NCBI RefSeq assembly: GCF_900112285.1
Contig: NZ_FOKZ01000001.1
Span: forward strand, 62,001 to 126,000
Origin: Polaromonas sp. OV174
GTDB taxonomy: Bacteria > Pseudomonadota > Gammaproteobacteria > Burkholderiales > Burkholderiaceae_C
Length of the DNA: 64,000 nucleotides
Direction of reading: 5' to 3'
Part shown: one piece after another, positions 48,472 to 56,930 of the stretch
Layout of the letters: every line of letters starts with the position of its first letter
Position numbering within the stretch: the first letter of the stretch is position 1
Notes under the pieces: generated by a model
Seen by the model: the letters and a program-made list of their open reading frames with translations, nothing else
What the model was told of the DNA's origin: nothing
Database searches by the model: none
Program-made: the position numbers and the translations under genes

Positions 48472-48555
48472 TTGGCTTAAAAATTTAAGCCAAATCGAGC
48501 TCTAGCGTAGACTGGATGAATGCAGTCAGCTATCAAGTTGATAGCGGTGACTGCA
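48472..48555. terminator. Two hairpins between convergent pdxA and mscL, including a repeat copy
   Basis: First hairpin: TTGGCTTAAA (48472-48481) with TTTAAGCCAA (48484-48493), a perfect 10-bp inverted repeat. Second: TGCAGTCA (48521-48528) with TGACTGCA (48548-48555), enclosing GCTATCAA/TTGATAGC (48529-48536, 48538-48545). The segment 48484-48546 also aligns with the dispersed repeat family (CTCTAGCG, ACTGGAT, CAGCTATCAA). Likely a bidirectional transcription end. Confidence 0.6.
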
Positions 48556-48570
48556 TCCTCGTGCCGGCCT

Positions 48571-48996
48571 TTATCGGTTTTTCAGGTTGTCGCGAATTTC
48601 GCGCAGCAACAGCACGTCCTCGGGAGTTGCGGCGGGCGCCGGCGCCGGCTGGGCTTTTTTCATGCGGTTGACCTGCTTGATCATCAGGAAAATGATGAAG
48701 GCCAGGATGGCAAAGTTGACCGCGACCGTGATGAAGCTGCCATAGGCAAACACAGGTACGCCGGCTTTTTTCAGCGCGTCCAGCGTGGTGGCGGTGCCGG
48801 GCGGCACGCTTCCCAAAACGAGAAACAGGTTGGAAAAGTCCAGCTTGCCGACCACCGCGCCAATCACCGGCATGATCAGGTCGCCAACCATGGAGTCGAC
48901 GATCTTGCCGAAGGCCCCGCCAATGATCACGCCCACCGCCAGATCAATCACGCTGCCCTTGACTGCAAATTCCTTGAACTCTTGCATCATTCCCAT
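48571..48996 (-). CDS. mscL: Large-conductance mechanosensitive channel MscL
   Basis: 141 residues, usual length. N-terminal amphipathic helix [35 protein letters not shown] running into TM1, a periplasmic loop, TM2 ([27 protein letters not shown]) and a cytoplasmic helix. Releases solutes on hypo-osmotic shock. Start ATG 48996 (MGMMQEF) has CCGGAGAAC upstream. Convergent with pdxA and divergent from petA. Confidence 0.95.
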   Translation of the reverse strand: MGMMQEFKEFAVKGSVIDLAVGVIIGGAFGKIVDSMVGDLIMPVIGAVVGKLDFSNLFLVLGSVPPGTATTLDALKKAGVPVFAYGSFITVAVNFAILAFIIFLMIKQVNRMKKAQPAPAPAATPEDVLLLREIRDNLKNR

Positions 48997-49173
48997 ATTG
49001 TTCTCCGGTTGTTTTCGGGTTGTGCCGCTGGCATTTTTCTGCCGACGGTAAATGATTATGCCGCCTGAGCACGAATTCGCAGACTTGGTTTTCGCTTGAA
49101 GGGCAAGGCGGATGGGCGCGTTTCGAGCGCCGTTCTGCGGCAGGCAATGAGGGCCCGAATCCGGCTCGGCGCA

Positions 49174-49203
49174 TTGAAAAGCAATGTCACGCTCCGCTAC
49201 AAT
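49174..49203 (+). promoter_or_regulatory. petABC promoter
   Basis: TTGAAA (49174-49179) and TACAAT (49198-49203) with an 18-bp spacer form a good sigma70-type promoter, giving a leader of about 48 bases before petA. Confidence 0.6.
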
Positions 49204-49257
49204 TGTCGGTTGACCCTCACACTATGCCTATTTCAAGCCAGCTCTTGAAGGATTTTC

Positions 49258-49884
49258 ATGACCCAAGCAAGCGTAAACGGTGTGCCGCACGGCGCGCCTG
49301 CCGATAAAGATAAAAGAAATTGGATCGTTGCCACCTGTGCCATGGGTGGTGCAGGCGTTGCTGCCGTGGCCGTGCCTTTTGTCAGCACTTTTCAGCCATC
49401 CGAAAAAGCCAAAGCCTCCGGTGCCGCTGTTGAGGTTGATATCTCAACCATGAAGCCTGGAGAGAAGCTGACGGTGGAGTGGCGTGGCAAGCCGGTGTGG
49501 ATTCTCAAGCGCACCCCTGAACAGTTGGCAACCCTGCCCCAGGTTGATGGTTTGCTGGCTGACCCCAAGTCGGAGCGCAAGCTGCCCGAGTGGACGCCTG
49601 AGTACGCTCGCAATGAAACCCGTTCCATCAAGCCCGAAACGCTGGTGGTGGTGGGCATCTGTCCGCACCTGGGCTGCTCGCCTTCCGACAAGTTCCAGAC
49701 TGGCGCCCAACCTTCCTTGCCCAATGACTGGGAGGGTGGTTTTCTTTGCCCTTGCCATGGCTCCACTTTCGATCTGGCCGGGCGTGTTTATAAAAACAAG
49801 CCTTCACCTGATAATCTGGAAGTGCCACCGCATATGTACCTGTCAGACACGAAACTGCTGATTGGTGAAGATAAAAAGGCCTGA
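49258..49884 (+). CDS. petA: Ubiquinol-cytochrome c reductase Rieske iron-sulfur subunit
   Basis: 208 residues. N-terminal membrane anchor after a basic stretch (KDKRNWIVATCAMGGAGVAAVAVPFVSTF), then the soluble Rieske domain with the 2Fe-2S ligand boxes CPHLGCSP near 139 and CPCHGSTFD near 163. Part of the bc1 complex. ATG 49258 preceded by GAAGGA. First gene of petABC. Confidence 0.95.
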   Translation: MTQASVNGVPHGAPADKDKRNWIVATCAMGGAGVAAVAVPFVSTFQPSEKAKASGAAVEVDISTMKPGEKLTVEWRGKPVWILKRTPEQLATLPQVDGLLADPKSERKLPEWTPEYARNETRSIKPETLVVVGICPHLGCSPSDKFQTGAQPSLPNDWEGGFLCPCHGSTFDLAGRVYKNKPSPDNLEVPPHMYLSDTKLLIGEDKKA

Positions 49885-49999
49885 AGGCGCTTCTTACCCC
49901 TGAGCCCCCTCAAAAGACCTTGCAGCCAGCGTTTGATGTGCCTCGACTTCGCACCGCATCAAACGCTCGCCACAGAACCCCACCGAACCAGGATCAGTT

Positions 50000-51433
50000 A
50001 TGGCTGAATTCAAAGATATTTCCCCTGATGCCCCGCTCGCCGCCAAGGCGATGAATTGGGTTGACAACCGCTTCCCCGCCAGCAAGCTCTATAAAGAGCA
50101 TATGAGCGAGTACTACGCGCCCAAAAACTTCAATTTTTGGTACATCTTTGGCTCGCTGGCCATGCTGGTGCTGGTGATCCAGATCGTCACCGGTATTTTC
50201 CTGACCATGAACTACAAGCCCGATGCCGCGCTGGCCTTTGGCTCGGTCGAGTACATCATGCGTGACGTGCCCTGGGGCTGGTTGATCCGCTACATGCACT
50301 CCACCGGTGCCTCGGCCTTTTTTGTGGTGGTCTATCTGCATATGTTCCGCGGCCTGCTCTATGGCAGCTACCGCAAGCCACGCGAGCTTGTCTGGATCTT
50401 CGGCTGCGCGATTTTCCTGTGCCTGATGGCCGAGGCCTTCATGGGCTACTTGCTGCCATGGGGTCAGATGAGTTACTGGGGCGCTCAGGTGATCGTCAAC
50501 TTGTTTGCCGCGATTCCTTTTATTGGTCCTGACCTGGCGCTGCTGATTCGTGGCGACTATGTGGTGGGCGATGCTACGCTGAATCGCTTCTTTGCCTTTC
50601 ACGTGATTGCCGTACCGCTGGTGTTGCTGGGCTTGGTTGTGGCGCACATCATTGCATTGCATGAAGTTGGCTCCAACAACCCCGATGGCGTTGAAATCAA
50701 GGGCCCGAATGCGCCGCGTGATGCCAACGGCCACCCACTGGACGGTATCCCATTCCACCCTTACTACTCGGTGCATGACATTTTTGGCGTCAGCGTGTTC
50801 TTGATGATCTTCTCGGCCATCATTTTCTTCGCACCCGAGTTTGGTGGTTACTTCCTCGAATACAACAACTTCATTCCGGCTGATCCCTTGAAGACGCCGC
50901 TGCACATCGCTCCAGTCTGGTACTTCACGCCTTTTTATTCCATGCTGCGTGCCATTACCAGCGAGATGATGTATGCGCTGGTCGCCTGTGTGTTGGGTGC
51001 TGCCGTGCTGGGTGTGCTGAAGGCGAAAATCGCTGGCCTGTTCAAGGCCATCATCGTCGGTGCTGCGGTGGTGGTTGTGGCTTCCATGTTGATGATCGAC
51101 GCCAAGTTCTGGGGCGTGGTCGTGATGGGTGGTGCCGTCGTCATCCTGTTCTTCCTGCCCTGGCTGGACAAGAGCGAGGTCAAGTCCATCCGCTATCGTC
51201 CAAGCTGGCACAAATATGTCTATGCGGTGTTTGTGTTCATGTTCCTGATTTTGGGATACCTTGGCATCCAGGCGCCAGGCGTTTGGGGTGAGTTCTTGGG
51301 CCAGGATATTGCACAGCGCGTCTCCCAACTGTTTACCCTGGGCTACTTCGGCTTCTTCCTGCTGATGCCCTGGTGGAGCCGCATGGGCACCTCCAAGCCT
51401 GTTCCTGATCGTGTGATTTTTTCCGCCCACTGA
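50000..51433 (+). CDS. petB: Ubiquinol-cytochrome c reductase cytochrome b subunit
   Basis: 477 residues. Eight core membrane helices plus an added C-terminal helix (YVYAVFVFMFLILGYLGIQA) and tail, as usual for proteobacterial cytochrome b. Heme and quinol landmarks: HSTGASAFFVVVYLHMFRGLLYGS near 96, WGQMSYWGAQV near 154, HVIAVPLVLLGLVVAHI near 203 and PEFGGYFLEYNNF near 280 (PEWY position, here altered to PEFG). Second gene of petABC, 115 bp after petA. Confidence 0.94.
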   Translation: MAEFKDISPDAPLAAKAMNWVDNRFPASKLYKEHMSEYYAPKNFNFWYIFGSLAMLVLVIQIVTGIFLTMNYKPDAALAFGSVEYIMRDVPWGWLIRYMHSTGASAFFVVVYLHMFRGLLYGSYRKPRELVWIFGCAIFLCLMAEAFMGYLLPWGQMSYWGAQVIVNLFAAIPFIGPDLALLIRGDYVVGDATLNRFFAFHVIAVPLVLLGLVVAHIIALHEVGSNNPDGVEIKGPNAPRDANGHPLDGIPFHPYYSVHDIFGVSVFLMIFSAIIFFAPEFGGYFLEYNNFIPADPLKTPLHIAPVWYFTPFYSMLRAITSEMMYALVACVLGAAVLGVLKAKIAGLFKAIIVGAAVVVVASMLMIDAKFWGVVVMGGAVVILFFLPWLDKSEVKSIRYRPSWHKYVYAVFVFMFLILGYLGIQAPGVWGEFLGQDIAQRVSQLFTLGYFGFFLLMPWWSRMGTSKPVPDRVIFSAH

Positions 51434-51450
51434 GCTGGAGAACAACAACA

Positions 51451-52206
51451 ATGAAAAAATTGATCCTCGCCCTGATTACCGCGGTCGGCCTGATGGCCGG
51501 CGCACAGGCCTCTGAAGGGGGTATTGCCTGGGATAAAGCGCCCAACAAGACCAATGACCTCGCTGCCTTGCAACACGGCGCCAAGCTGTTTGTCAATTAC
51601 TGCCTGAACTGCCACTCGGCTGCCTTCATGCGCTTTAATCGCTTGAAAGACATTGGCCTGACCGATCAGCAGATCAAGGACAATCTGCTCTTTACGACTG
51701 AAAAAGTCGGTGAGACCATGAAGGCCGCGATTGATCCCAAGCAGGCGAAGGACTGGTTTGGCGGCACGCCGCCCGACCTGACCGTGATTGCCCGTTCGCG
51801 CTCTGGCGCTGGCGGCACCGGGGCTGATTACCTCTATACCTATCTGCGTACCTATTACCGCGACGACACCAAGGCGACAGGCTGGAATAACCTGGCCTTC
51901 CCCAATGTGGCCATGCCGCACGCCTTGTGGGAACTGCAGGGTGAGCGCAAGCCGGTGTACTTCGAAAAGGAAGAGCATGGCCACAAGGTGTCAGTCTTTA
52001 AGGGCTGGGAGCAAGTGACGCCAGGCGCCTTGACACCATTGCAATACGATCAAGCCGTGGGTGATCTCGTGGGTTACTTGCAATGGATGGGTGAGCCGGC
52101 TCAAAATACCCGTGTACGCATTGGCGTCTGGGTGTTGATGTTCCTGCTCGTGTTGACCTTCTTTACCTGGCGCCTGAATGCGGCGTTCTGGAAAGACGTC
52201 AAGTAA
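51451..52206 (+). CDS. petC: Ubiquinol-cytochrome c reductase cytochrome c1 subunit
   Basis: 251 residues. A Sec signal peptide (MKKLILALITAVGLMAGAQA), heme c site CLNCH near residue 52, the distal Met region in PNVAMPHALWELQG near 152, and a C-terminal membrane anchor (IGVWVLMFLLVLTFFTWRLNAAFW). Passes electrons from the Rieske protein to cytochrome c. ATG 51451 with GAGCTGGAG upstream; 17 bp after petB. Confidence 0.95.
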   Translation: MKKLILALITAVGLMAGAQASEGGIAWDKAPNKTNDLAALQHGAKLFVNYCLNCHSAAFMRFNRLKDIGLTDQQIKDNLLFTTEKVGETMKAAIDPKQAKDWFGGTPPDLTVIARSRSGAGGTGADYLYTYLRTYYRDDTKATGWNNLAFPNVAMPHALWELQGERKPVYFEKEEHGHKVSVFKGWEQVTPGALTPLQYDQAVGDLVGYLQWMGEPAQNTRVRIGVWVLMFLLVLTFFTWRLNAAFWKDVK

Positions 52207-52241
52207 TTTTTTTCGCCGGGGTTTGCTTCCCGGCACCTTCT

Positions 52242-52276
52242 GGAGTGGATGCTTGCACTGTGTCCACTCCTTTGTA
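52242..52276 (+). terminator. Terminator after petC
   Basis: GGAGTGGA (52242-52249) pairs perfectly with TCCACTCC (52263-52270), followed by TTTGTATTT. A smaller GCCGGG/CCCGGC hairpin precedes it near 52215-52234. Confidence 0.65.
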
Positions 52277-52293
52277 TTTAGGAGTTCCGAACC

Positions 52294-52905
52294 ATGATGG
52301 TCCTTTATTCAGGCACAACCTGCCCCTTCTCGCACCGCTGCCGCTTTGTGCTGTTTGAAAAAGGCATGGATTTCGAAATCCGCGACGTTGACCTGTACAA
52401 CAAGCCGGAAGACATCAATGTGATGAATCCGTACGGTCAGGTGCCGATTCTGGTCGAGCGTGACTTGATCCTGTATGAGTCGAACATCATCAATGAGTAC
52501 ATTGACGAGCGTTTTCCGCACCCGCAACTCATGCCCGGCGACCCGGTTGACCGTGCACGTGTGCGCTTGTTTTTGCTGAATTTTGAAAAAGAGCTGTTCG
52601 TTCATGTCAGCGCGCTCGAATCCCGCGCTGCCAAGGGCAACGAGAAAGCACTGGAGAAATCCCGTGCACACATTCGTGATCGCCTGACGCAGCTGGCACC
52701 GATTTTTCTGAAGAACAAGTTCATGCTGGGCGACAACTTCTCCATGTTGGACGTTGCCATTGCACCGTTGCTTTGGCGCCTGGATTACTACGGCATCGAG
52801 TTGTCGAAAAATGCCGCGCCCCTGCTCAAATATGCCGAGCGCATTTTTTCGCGTCCGGCCTACATTGAAGCGTTGACGCCGTCCGAAAAAGTCATGCGCA
52901 AGTAA
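52294..52905 (+). CDS. sspA: Stringent starvation protein A (GST-fold)
   Basis: 203 residues. N-terminal thioredoxin-like GST domain (LYSGTTCPFSHRCRFVLFEKGMDFEIRDVDL), the PYGQVPILVERDLILYESNIINEYIDERFPHP stretch near 48, and a helical C-terminal domain. SspA binds RNA polymerase and alters promoter use in starvation and acid stress. Start ATG 52294 with TAGGAG 12-17 bases upstream; the codon after it is also ATG. Placed between petABC and sspB, as usual in beta-proteobacteria. Confidence 0.93.
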   Translation: MMVLYSGTTCPFSHRCRFVLFEKGMDFEIRDVDLYNKPEDINVMNPYGQVPILVERDLILYESNIINEYIDERFPHPQLMPGDPVDRARVRLFLLNFEKELFVHVSALESRAAKGNEKALEKSRAHIRDRLTQLAPIFLKNKFMLGDNFSMLDVAIAPLLWRLDYYGIELSKNAAPLLKYAERIFSRPAYIEALTPSEKVMRK

Positions 52906-52947
52906 TTGCCGCACTGAATTACAGGATCAAGCAACTTGGCTGAATTC

Positions 52948-53472
52948 ATGAACGCGCCGGACGCCACCTCTACTCGCCCTTACCTGATACGTGCGCTCTA
53001 TGAGTGGTGCACCGACAACGGCTTCACGCCCTATGTGGCCGTGTCTGTGGACGATAGCGTACAGGTGCCGCGCGAGTATGTGAAAAACAACGAGATTGTG
53101 CTCAATATCAGTTTTGACGCGACCAGTTCGCTGCAGCTGGGAAACGAGTTCATCGAGTTCAAGGCACGGTTTGCCGGCAGCGCTCGGGAAATCCTGGTGC
53201 CCATCAGCCATGTGATCGCCATTTACGCCCGAGAAAACGGGCAGGGTATGGCGTTCCCAATGGATACGGCACCACGAGGTTCTGTTGGCGATGCTGCTCA
53301 CCCGGTACCGGGTATGGCGCCTTCTGCGTCGGGTCCTGCGGATGGGGTTGAAGGCAAGCTCATGCAACTGGTTCCGGAAAGCGGGTCTGGTGCTGCCGTG
53401 GAAGGCCCGGATACACCAGAGCCGCCCAAGCCACCATCACGTCCGCGGCCGTCGCTCAAGCGAGTGAAGTAA
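52948..53472 (+). CDS. sspB: ClpXP protease specificity-enhancing factor SspB
   Basis: 174 residues from ATG 52948; a TTG at 52936 would add MAEF and has AGGA at better spacing, so the start is uncertain. The folded adaptor domain (STRPYLIRALYEWCTDNGFTPYVAVSVDD ... VLNISFDATSSLQLGNEFIEFKARF ... ISHVIAIYARENGQGMAF) is intact. A flexible Pro/Ser-rich tail ends RPSLKRVK, the ClpX-binding tip. SspB delivers SsrA-tagged proteins to ClpXP. Follows sspA by about 40 bp. Confidence 0.9.
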   Translation: MNAPDATSTRPYLIRALYEWCTDNGFTPYVAVSVDDSVQVPREYVKNNEIVLNISFDATSSLQLGNEFIEFKARFAGSAREILVPISHVIAIYARENGQGMAFPMDTAPRGSVGDAAHPVPGMAPSASGPADGVEGKLMQLVPESGSGAAVEGPDTPEPPKPPSRPRPSLKRVK

Positions 53473-53484
53473 AATAGAATTTGT

Positions 53485-53560
53485 GCCGCTTTAGCTCAGT
53501 TGGTAGAGCAACCGCCTTGTAAGCGGTAGGTCGTCAGTTCGATTCCGACAAGCGGCACCA
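53485..53560 (+). tRNA. tRNA-Thr (anticodon TGT)
   Basis: 76 bases. Acceptor stem GCCGCTT (53485-53491) pairs with AAGCGGC (53550-53556), followed by discriminator A and an encoded CCA. D-arm AGCTCAGTTGGTAGAGC, anticodon arm CCGCC-TTGTAAG-CGG with TGT in the loop, and T-arm with GTTCGATTC are all normal. The 3' end is the probable integration site of the adjacent integrase element. Confidence 0.97.
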
Positions 53561-53594
53561 TTTCACTGTTTCACACCATCTCAGAACCCCTCAG

Positions 53595-53627
53595 AACCCG
53601 CATGTTTATTGGCATGGCGGGTTTTTT
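53595..53627 (+). terminator. Terminator after tRNA-Thr
   Basis: AACCCGC (53595-53601) pairs with GCGGGTT (53617-53623) with CATG/CATG extending the stem (one bulge), followed by a run of Ts. Confidence 0.7.
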
Positions 53628-53649
53628 GTTGTCTCACGCGGTTTCACCG

Positions 53650-53725
53650 GATACCATGAGATACCGTTAAAAAGACGGTATCTGTGACGGTATCTCACAG
53701 TACCGCAAACAGAGATACCGTTAAA
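53650..53725. promoter_or_regulatory. Cluster of ATACCGT repeats upstream of the integrase
   Basis: GATACCGT occurs at 53660-53667 and 53714-53721, and inverted (ACGGTATC) at 53675-53682 and 53687-53694; GATACCAT at 53650 is a fifth, degenerate copy. The two direct copies share 14 bases (GAGATACCGTTAAA). Such clusters between a tRNA att site and int are typical arm-type integrase sites or an operator for int; which one cannot be told here. Confidence 0.55.
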
Positions 53726-53734
53726 GGGGCAGCA

Positions 53735-54483
53735 ATGGCACTGGCAGACACATTCGTAAGGCAGGTGAAGCACACCGGCAAACCCACGGGTGACAAACAC
53801 ACCGACGGCGGCGGCATGTACCTGCTGGTGAAGGCGGGCGGCAAGTATTGGCGTATGGACTACACCCACGCGGACAAGCGCAAAACCCTGGCCTTGGGCG
53901 TGTACCCGACGGTCTCGCTGGCCAAAGCCCGGCAGCGGCGCGACAAGGCGCGGGAGCTGCTGGCGGACGGGATTGACCCCAGCACAGCCAAGAAAGAGGA
54001 CAAGCAGGCCAAAGCCGACGCGGCGGTAAACACATTTAAGGCCGTCGCTCTGACGTGGCACACAATGAAGGCCAAAGGCGACACCTCTTCGACGACGTTA
54101 AAAAAGCGGCTGGCACACTTTGAAACCCATGTTTTCCCGGCCATCGGCAACCGTCCGGTTAATGCCATCAAGCCCGCAGAGATTCTGGCCTTGCTTCAAG
54201 CCGTAGCCGACAAGGGGACTGCTTACACGGCGGGGCGGTTGCGGGCGTTATGCGGGCAAGTGTTTTGCTTTGCAATTCAGACCGGGCTGGCAGAAAACGA
54301 CCCGACCGTATCAATGCGCGGGGCCATCGAAAAACCGGCAGTGAAGCACCGGCCTGCACTGACGACACGGCGGGAGTTCGGGGAGTTTGTACGCGACCTG
54401 AGAGATACCACGCGGGCAGAGCCGTTAACCCGGCTGTGCGCAAGATTCGGCTTGCTGACCTGGACACGGCCGGGTGAGTTGCG
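53735..54483 (+). pseudogene. Tyrosine integrase, truncated before its catalytic core
   Basis: About 250 residues from ATG 53735 (AAAGGGG upstream). N-terminal arm-DNA-binding domain of the DUF4102 type (ALADTFVRQVKHTGKPTGDKHTDGGGMYLLVKAGGKYWRMDY), then the core-binding helices (TFKAVALTWHTMKAKGD...), then the start of the catalytic domain up to LTWTRPGELRH, which contains the first catalytic Arg. Beyond this the frame continues without a stop into an unrelated transposase. The H-x-x-R and Tyr boxes are lost, so it cannot recombine. Targeting of the neighbouring tRNA-Thr is inferred from position. Confidence 0.85.
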
Positions 54484-54897
54484 GCATACGTTGGAAGAAA
54501 CCCTGGAGCAGGTCGCCATCCTGGCCGAGCGAAAGCCCACGACGGCCATCGTGGACAAGGGCTATCGGGGCGTGGAGATCGAAGGCGTGCGCATCCTCAG
54601 ATCGGGTCAAAAGCGAGGCATCACACGGACCTTGAAGGCGATGATCCATCGGCGCAGTGCCATCGAGCCGGCGATCGGGCACATGAAGATGGATGGGCGG
54701 CTGGGCCGCTGGGCCGCAATCCGCTCAAGGGTGCGTTGGGCGATGCGCTGCATGCGGTGATGTGCGGCGCGGGCCACAATCTGCGCTTGATCCTGGCGAA
54801 GCTGCGGCTTCTTTGCGCCCGCATCGGGCTGGATTTGCATTCGCTGCTGGCGGCACTCGTGCCATCCCAGCTTCGCGCTCAACTCCCCCGAGTTTGA
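54484..54897 (+). pseudogene. IS5-group transposase C-terminal remnant, frameshifted
   Basis: HTLEETLEQVAILAERKPTTAIVDKGYRG, then IEPAIGHMKMDGRLGR, are typical of the C-terminal part of IS5/IS1182-type DDE transposases (Tyr/Arg/Glu region). It is fused in frame to the integrase. The frame then breaks at an exact 8-bp tandem duplication (CTGGGCCG at 54701-54708 and 54709-54716). After it the expected sequence continues in another frame (NPLKGALGDALHAVMCGAGHNLRLIL...) to TGA 54895-54897. The N-terminal half is missing. Confidence 0.8.
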
Positions 54898-54988
54898 AAA
54901 CCGGATTGTTCAGGGCCGACGCATTATTCGCGTCGAGCCGATTCACTCAACTCCCCGAGGGCTGAAAACGGGATTGTTCAGGACGGAC
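54878..54988. repeat. Two adjacent IS-end-like direct repeats
   Basis: A 43-bp segment at 54878-54920 recurs with mismatches at 54946-54988; both contain CTCAACTCCCC..., GAAAAC and GGATTGTTCAGG followed by a GAC end. The first overlaps the transposase 3' end, so these look like right ends of two related insertion sequences left in tandem. Confidence 0.55.
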
Positions 54989-54995
54989 TAACTAA

Positions 54996-55712
54996 ATGAA
55001 CACATATAGCGATCCGCTGACGGTGCTATCCCTGATAGCCAGCATAACGATTTTCAGCGGATGGCCACCTCACCTTCTGGATCGGCTTCAAAGTCAGTCG
55101 CGCCGTTGGTTGCGCACCGAGGGCAGCATACTGCTTTCACAAGGGCAGACTGCTTCTGGCCTATTCATCATTCTGAAAGGCAGCGTGGAAGTCACTGCTT
55201 ACAGCGACCAGGGGCAGCTATATATTCAACGATTTGCGCCTGCAGGCAACCTGTACGGATTGGTTAGTGTCATCGACGGTAATCCCAGCACATTCACCTA
55301 TGTTGCGCAAACTGAGCTGGAATTGATTTTTATCCCCTCAGAGGTTTTCCTGGATGTCCTCGCGTCACAGCCCCACCTCTGGAAAAATATCGCCCTCTAT
55401 GTTGCATCGGTTCAACGATCTGTTTTTGCAGCAGTCAGCGAACAAATGTTTGAAGGACTGAATGTGCGTCTCGTGAGAATCATTTTGAATCTCACTGAAA
55501 CCCATGGCATTCGCGATTCCGAAACGGGGCACATACGAATTCGAGTCACGCAGGAGCAATTGGGAAATTTTCTGGGCGTTACACGTCAGACGATACACAA
55601 AGAGCTCAAGCATCTAGAGAAATTGAACTACATCGCGCTGGAGTATGGCGAATTGTTTGTGCTGGATAAAAAGGCGCTCGAAGGTGGGTGGGGACGGCAG
55701 CCTCAAATCTGA
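54996..55712 (+). CDS. Crp/Fnr-family transcriptional regulator
   Basis: 238 residues. N-terminal cyclic-nucleotide-binding-like barrel (ILLSQGQTASGLFIILKGSVEVTAYSDQGQ near 47), a dimerization helix, and a C-terminal winged helix with ITQEQLGNFLGVTRQTIHKELKHLEK-like recognition helix near 185 (reads VTQEQLGNFLGVTRQ). No Fnr-type Cys cluster is visible, and the CRP phosphate-cassette Arg/Ser pair is not clear, so the ligand is unknown. Lower GC than the backbone. It may control the nitrilase and Bug genes of the island; this is inference from proximity. Confidence 0.8.
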   Translation: MNTYSDPLTVLSLIASITIFSGWPPHLLDRLQSQSRRWLRTEGSILLSQGQTASGLFIILKGSVEVTAYSDQGQLYIQRFAPAGNLYGLVSVIDGNPSTFTYVAQTELELIFIPSEVFLDVLASQPHLWKNIALYVASVQRSVFAAVSEQMFEGLNVRLVRIILNLTETHGIRDSETGHIRIRVTQEQLGNFLGVTRQTIHKELKHLEKLNYIALEYGELFVLDKKALEGGWGRQPQI

Positions 55713-55850
55713 AGTGTCCACTTGCCCTTGATCTTCACGTAGGTTTCGTCGACGAGCCACGATCGACCGGCCTTGTGAGCGAATCGATTCCAGCGCTTAT
55801 CGAGCTCAGGCACGAATCGCCGGACCCAGCGCACAATCGTTCCAGGGCAA
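55713..55850 (-). pseudogene. IS6-like transposase fragment
   Basis: On the minus strand the segment encodes IVRWVRRFVPELDKRWNRF, AHKAGRSWLVDETYVKIKGKW, matching the start of the DDE domain of IS6-family transposases (first Asp in VDETY). It breaks off at the 3' end of the Crp/Fnr gene and lacks the rest. Upstream (to about 56016) I see no further coding sequence; CTATTGCGATAGAACCTTG may be part of an IS end. Confidence 0.65.
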
Positions 55851-56016
55851 CCGCAGCGGCGCTATCGGGACCTGGAAAAACCGGGGACGCTCAATCCGGT
55901 GCTGCTATTGCGATAGAACCTTGTTTCGGAGATAAGCCGCTATGGCCGGGCCATGTGCGCACCCGCGAGCAACGTACAACTCGACACCATGCTCAAGAAT
56001 TTACGGTTCTGGAACA

Positions 56017-56841
56017 CTACATCAACGCATCGGCTTCGCGTGTAATCGCCGAATACAGATCAGGGCGTCGATCTCGCCAGCTTGGATATTTCCTTCTGGC
56101 AGAATCAATAACGGTATAGTCTAGTTCAGCCACGATAACGGTTTCAGTTTGTTTGTCGGCAGGCGCAGCGGCTAGCACTTTTCCAGTTGGGTCAATGATA
56201 CAGCTTCCGCCCGATAGAATACGTTCGTGATACTGACCAACCTTATTGGCGGCGACAAAAAACACGCCATTATCAAAAGCTCGAGTTCGTATCATTTCCT
56301 GGAACATGAATGTTCTCGGTGTTGTAAATGGGGCAAAGATTATCTCCGCGCCATTGGCGGCAACGCAGCGCGACGCCTCGGGAAAGCCATTGTCGTAACA
56401 GATATTTATGCCGATACGCCAGTTCTTGAACTGTGCAGTGTCGAAGCGTGTGCCGTAGCGAAAGTATAGTTTCTCCAAACTATATACGGCAGCCGGATGT
56501 GTCTTGCGATATTTGAATATGATATCTCCCGATGCATCGATAAGTATTGCAGTATCGAAATACAAGCCGGGAGCCTCTTGTTCATAAATGGTGGCTATGA
56601 TCGCAGCCTTGTTTCGAGTGGCAGATTCTCTCATTGCGGTAATGGTTGGGCCATCATCGCGCTCTGCAAGATTCATCATCTCCAGGTCTCTGTAATGCGC
56701 AAAATCAATCGTGTTGAAGAATTCTGGCAGAAGCACAATCTCTGCGCCTAAGGCCGCGCCTTGCGATATATAAGCGTCTGCTTTCTTTAAGTTCTCTGCC
56801 AGGTCATTGCCGCTGTGCATCTGAATACTTGCTACTTTCAT
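56017..56841 (-). CDS. Carbon-nitrogen hydrolase (nitrilase superfamily)
   Basis: 274 residues. Complete catalytic triad: Glu in EIVLLPEFFNT near 41, Lys in KYRKTHPAAVY near 111 and Cys in GINICYDNGFPEASR near 148. The length and the KTHP/CYD(N)xFPE contexts fit the amidase/N-carbamoyl amino acid hydrolase branches rather than aromatic nitrilases. Lower GC and a different codon use from the backbone suggest transfer. Start ATG 56841 with a weak GGAGCAATAG upstream. Neighbour of a Bug solute receptor: plausibly uptake and cleavage of an amide or carbamoyl compound. Confidence 0.85.
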   Translation of the reverse strand: MKVASIQMHSGNDLAENLKKADAYISQGAALGAEIVLLPEFFNTIDFAHYRDLEMMNLAERDDGPTITAMRESATRNKAAIIATIYEQEAPGLYFDTAILIDASGDIIFKYRKTHPAAVYSLEKLYFRYGTRFDTAQFKNWRIGINICYDNGFPEASRCVAANGAEIIFAPFTTPRTFMFQEMIRTRAFDNGVFFVAANKVGQYHERILSGGSCIIDPTGKVLAAAPADKQTETVIVAELDYTVIDSARRKYPSWRDRRPDLYSAITREADALM

Positions 56842-56930
56842 TTCTATTGCTCCAGTTCTACGTGCAGTAAAGGTTATTTTGCGGATTATGCAGGAATGCG
56901 CAGAAGATCGTATTTAATCTCAAATACTGG

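Noticed and set aside
49994-51451. 485-codon minus-strand frame opposite petB
   Set aside because: Mirrors the cytochrome b gene; His-rich shadow without start signals.
55688-56119. 143-codon plus-strand frame after the Crp/Fnr gene
   Set aside because: It reads across the IS6 remnant in antisense and into the end of the nitrilase gene; no family resemblance.
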